Below are positions 60,501 through 64,000 of a stretch of 64,000 bases of DNA, one piece after another. The notes beneath the pieces are model-generated. The model did not search any database. It was not told the origin of the DNA and was given only the letters and a program-made list of their open reading frames with translations. How positions within the stretch are numbered: the stretch's first letter is position 1; each line of letters opens with the position of its first letter. The stretch spans positions 11,780,001 through 11,844,000 of the forward strand of contig NC_088788.1 in NCBI RefSeq assembly GCF_949628265.1, in the 5' to 3' direction. Made by a program: the position numbers and the translations under genes. The stretch is from Cloeon dipterum. Taxonomy: Eukaryota; Arthropoda; Insecta; Ephemeroptera; Baetidae.

Positions 60501-63500
60501 CAGAGTGGAATGTGACTTGCCAGCAAATATATAGAGAGCAAAGTGCGACTGGCTCTGCTGCATTCCTCCAGTCAACGCCGGCAGAAAAAATAACACACGC
60601 GAGTTATTCATTTGTATTTTATAGTTACCTGATCGCGCGGTGGCGTGTAAAAAACGCGTATGTGTGTGTGTGTGTGACGCCGCCTCATGACTCGAATTAC
60701 CTGCCAGGCCTATTTTGAATTTTCAGCTCGCGGTCGACTTGCATTTTTCCGCACCACTTGGTGCGGCGTAATAAAAATTTCAAATATCCGCCGGCAGCTG
60801 GAAGGTCAAGGATGCGGGCTGTAATTGTGCCTTTTTTCGAGCAAAAGTAATTAGACCGGGCAGGTGCGACCGCCGTCAATTCCTTTTTCACGTTGCATTT
60901 TTTCCATCATAAATGCATACGGCATGCAGCCCACGCAGATCAATTAAGACGCACTTGTAATGGTAATGGCTTCCTGCATGTGTTTAACTTTCTTCGCAAG
61001 CAGCACTTTGACTTGCATAGGCTTTCAATAATTTCAACATTTGTCATAAAATACACCACGACTTGCGTCAGAAACGAGAAGAATATTTTATAGGATAATT
61101 TTTCTAGTTTTACGAATGCCATTTTGTAAATTATAAAGCGTTGTTGTGTATTACATAAATCGTATAGCTTTTAGTCTAAACAATTTTTAAAGTATTTTTT
61201 AATTTTAAAACAATTTTACTGCGTATTAAAATCACAAAAAATTACTTAAATTTAAAGAATATATCTATTTTTAAATTTTTGTATTCATATTTTAATAAAT
61301 AAAAATTATTTAAATAAATATATAGCAATAAAATTTTAAATTTTTATCTAAAACATTAAGATTACAAACTTTATATAAGTCAATGGTGAGAAGATTATGT
61401 GTGTTAAGTGAAAACAGCTTGATGAAAACTTCAGAGCCTAGATAAACGCTGACAATGGTGAAAATCGTTATTGGCCATTAAAAAATATCTAAATAAATAA
61501 ACTGAACTATAAGTGATCAGAAATATAAGGAAACCTTTTAATCCTCTTTGAAATTGATTCACTCATAGCCGCATATCCATTCCTTTCTTGGTTTATGAGA
61601 TTTAATAATCGTTGTAAAATTTGTTAGCAAATAAAATTTTCAACATGGAAACGCCAACCTTGAGTGTCGACATTTTATCGATAGTTTAATTCCAATTAAA
61701 AAAAATCCGGTACAATTTCTGTAAATCCTGTAAAATTTGTTTCTTTTTATTAAAAAAAAGTTGGCTTTTAATCAACGGATTTAATTATTTTCAATAAAAA
61801 TTCCCGACGCAACCACACATTTAGGAGCCACCTGTCTGGAATCAATTTTCCTCAATTAAAGGCACAGCTTATAATTGAGATTCTTTCTCATGCACGTCAT
61901 TTTGTGCGTGCATCTCATTTTGCGCGGCGCACAATTGAAAGGCCTATAAAAGTCAGACTAATTACCACACAGCCATTCATCACGTCCAAATGTATTCACG
62001 ATTATATTATTACACATTCATTTCCATTTGTGGCAAATTGCTAATATTGTGTGTTAAGAGAGCAAAGTGAGAGCCCGGTGCGTGTGTTTTCGCTGTCAGC
62101 ACAAACACTTGAGAGCAACCCAATTTGAAATTATAATCGAGAATTAATTCATGTTCGCGATCGCATCTCGGACGCTCTCAACGTACGCGCAGTGAGAGAA
62201 TTTCCCACTTATGCAATTAGCAGGCGCATTCCGCGGCGTAACGCTCGTGATGAGCTTAATTCCATGCAACAGCCGACAGCGTTCGAAATGCGAGTGTGCA
62301 GTGCAGTTTTTTTTATTTTCATTATTATTACTGCCGCAGCGGAATGTTAGAGCTTCGAATGCAAATTAATCGTGCATCGATGCGCCCAGTTTTCTTGCTC
62401 GCCGAGTGTGAAAAATTATATCCAGGAAAATGCGTTCAATCCTTCCGTGCAATAGGCGAAGTAACGGAGGAAGTGCGCCGGATGTTTTCTGTTTCACCTG
62501 ATAAATACGCTCATCCCACTGTGGAATTGCGAAATATTTTACTGTATTGTATATTTTATGTGCATAGCCGGACCAACTGTTGATTCACTCAGCGAGTTGG
62601 CTGCTTTTATGACACTCGCAAATCATTCCTAGCGGATTACCACGCAAGCCCGAAGGGAATAATTTGCAAGTAAAAAGGTAAAAACTCTCTGAAACCGTTT
62701 CCTCAAGATTTTTTTGTGTGGAGGGGGAAAGGTTTTAAATTGCAGCAATTAGTAACAAGAAGGGTAATAAGGCGTTACAGAAAATGCACACAGATATTTC
62801 CTTTACATTTTTCAGCGTACAATCCTCATGCTTTGTCCCTTAATTATTTTTAACTAAAGATATATTTATCATAAAACAAAATGTTTCGAAATTTTGATTC
62901 AAATCAAAAAGATTCTTATTAATTACTCAGCAGGAAATAGAAAGCCTGACGAGGTAGTTAAATTAACTATAATTTTTACCGCAATGTTAACGATTTCATT
63001 TGAAAATAAATATAATTAAGCGTTGGGATTTTCAAACAGTTTTTTTTTGCAAATTTTCTGCAATCTTTGTGGTATTTTCCTTCTGGAAAGAATAAAATGG
63101 TTCATAAAGAATTCTCGGTCAGGAACGTTTTTCCAAGCTCTATGTAGAATTCAACAATTTCATAGCTCAACATGCAGCCTTATTAAATTTGTTAGAAAAT
63201 TAATTACCCCTTAAAATCTTTTCACCTCGAAAACATCTGATTAAAAAAACCAATGAAATTGAAAAGAGACGAAAGAGATTGTGATTTGTGATGATTTTTG
63301 AGAACTTCTCATTTAACTTTGATTTGTCTTGTGTTTCAGGGGTAAATTTGCAGCCGTACGGAGATGTGTGGATCGGCAGAGCAAAAAGACGCTGGCTGCC
63401 AAGTTCCTGAAGAAGGGCCGCGGTGGCACCCTTAGGCCGGAAATCCTGCACGAGGCGGCGGTGCTGCAGGCGTGTTCTGCGTGTCCACGCATCGCCCAGC

Positions 63501-63549
63501 TCGAGAGGGTTTACGAGTCGGACGCGGAAATGGTGCTCCTCCTAGAAAT
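51410..63549 (+). CDS. Drak: Drak/STK17-like serine/threonine kinase, 5' part only
   Basis: DAP-kinase-related proteins phosphorylate myosin regulatory light chain (insect Drak) and act in cell shape and apoptosis-type signalling in animals. Visible coding exons are 51410-51543 and 63340-63549, giving 114 codons plus two bases, open at the 3' end into an intron. The second exon has the kinase start: RGKFAAVRRC (end of the glycine loop), the Lys in AAKFLKKGR (ATP-binding), the helix-C Glu in RPEILHEAAVL, then ERVYESDAEMVLLLE before the hinge. The ARGKFA, VRRC, KFL and EILHE pattern matches STK17A/B and Drak rather than DAPK1. The HRD and DFG parts and the tail lie beyond the window. The intron between the two exons is 11.8 kb, large for this region. 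Confidence 0.85.
51544..63339 (+). other. 11.8-kb first intron of the kinase gene
   Basis: No coding exon was recognised. CpG-rich patches occur at 53800-54730, 57100-57750, 58560-58920, 60120-60720 and 62050-62560, separated by AT-rich blocks (notably 57840-58140 and 61090-61400). A (TG)9 tract is at 57281-57298. Patches could be enhancers or alternative first exons. Open frames up to 202 codons (57181-57789, minus) follow base composition and have no domain. Confidence 0.5.
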
Positions 63550-64000
63550 GTGAGTTGAATTCGCGATGTGCCGCCTGCGAGCTGCACCAGGTGTTGCGCG
63601 ATAATCCGGCGCGCTTCCTCTCCCTTGGGAACGGAAACGAATCGACACTATTTGCATTGATCGATCGCGTAGATCGCACGTGAGCGGTGCTTTATTATTG
63701 AAATGCACTCGAGCGTCCGGCCGCAGGAGATTTAAATCCAAGTTTGTTGATCTCCCGGTGAAGGAGGAGAAGTTAAGGCTGCTATTTTCAATTGAGCGTG
63801 AAACATGTCGTGTCCCTGTCAAATGTGATTTTCAGGCCTAACTGCAATCGCTCTTAAATGAAAGTGCTCTAGTTCATCAACTATTTAAATCAATAAATGC
63901 ACTTGACACAAACGGACACAACTCTACGGTTAGAGTTTTCTCCTACAAAATTCAAGTTAACTTTAAAAAATTAAAAATGGTATTGCGTTGCAACAAAAAC
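63550..64000 (+). other. Start of the next kinase intron
   Basis: Intron sequence following the GTGAGT donor at 63550. The window ends before the next exon. Confidence 0.6.

Noticed and set aside
62296..62583. 95-codon plus-strand frame near the second kinase exon
   Set aside because: No kinase-family similarity, and the phase of the flanking exons joins directly without it.

Overview
The window looks like nuclear DNA from an insect, or a close arthropod relative, with a compact genome. Evidence: intron-split genes with GT-AG borders, many introns of 50-400 bp, AT-rich spacers alternating with CpG-rich patches, microsatellites, terminal-inverted-repeat elements and an insect-type gene set. 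I cannot name the species or order. No rRNA, tRNA or CRISPR was seen.

Region 1 (about 4.2-23.9 kb) is gene-dense. A RAI1/TCF20-like chromatin protein runs on the plus strand (4468-16402) and ends in an extended PHD finger. Its proposed first intron holds a complete five-exon UDP-glycosyltransferase on the opposite strand (7032-9546). Its fourth intron holds a 2.2-kb foldback-type repeat. Minus-strand genes follow: NAD-dependent isocitrate dehydrogenase subunit beta (16558-18436), convergent with the RAI1-like gene, and a CANT1-type calcium-activated nucleotidase (19227-21797). The nucleotidase shares an upstream region with Chibby on the plus strand (22457-23565).

Region 2 (23.9-41.6 kb) has no recognisable coding exon. 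It holds CpG-rich patches, long GA and CA microsatellites, a 128-bp palindrome and a 522-bp element with 71-bp terminal inverted repeats.

Region 3 (41.6-47.1 kb) is a recent tandem duplication of an RNF146/Iduna-like gene (RING plus WWE). Copy 1 has an in-frame stop in its N-terminal exon but can restart downstream. Copy 2 is intact. Copy 3 keeps only the WWE part with a changed C-terminus.

Region 4 (47.1-64 kb) is mostly non-coding. It holds the first two recognised coding exons of a Drak/STK17-like kinase, separated by an 11.8-kb intron; the rest lies past the window end.

Exon borders were joined by hand from splice consensus, reading frame and family similarity, with no transcript data. 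Chibby and RNF146 are both Wnt/beta-catenin regulators in other animals; their closeness here may be chance. The most unusual items are the RNF146 triplication, the nested glycosyltransferase, the foldback repeat with a GC-rich loop, and a microRNA-like hairpin inside that loop.
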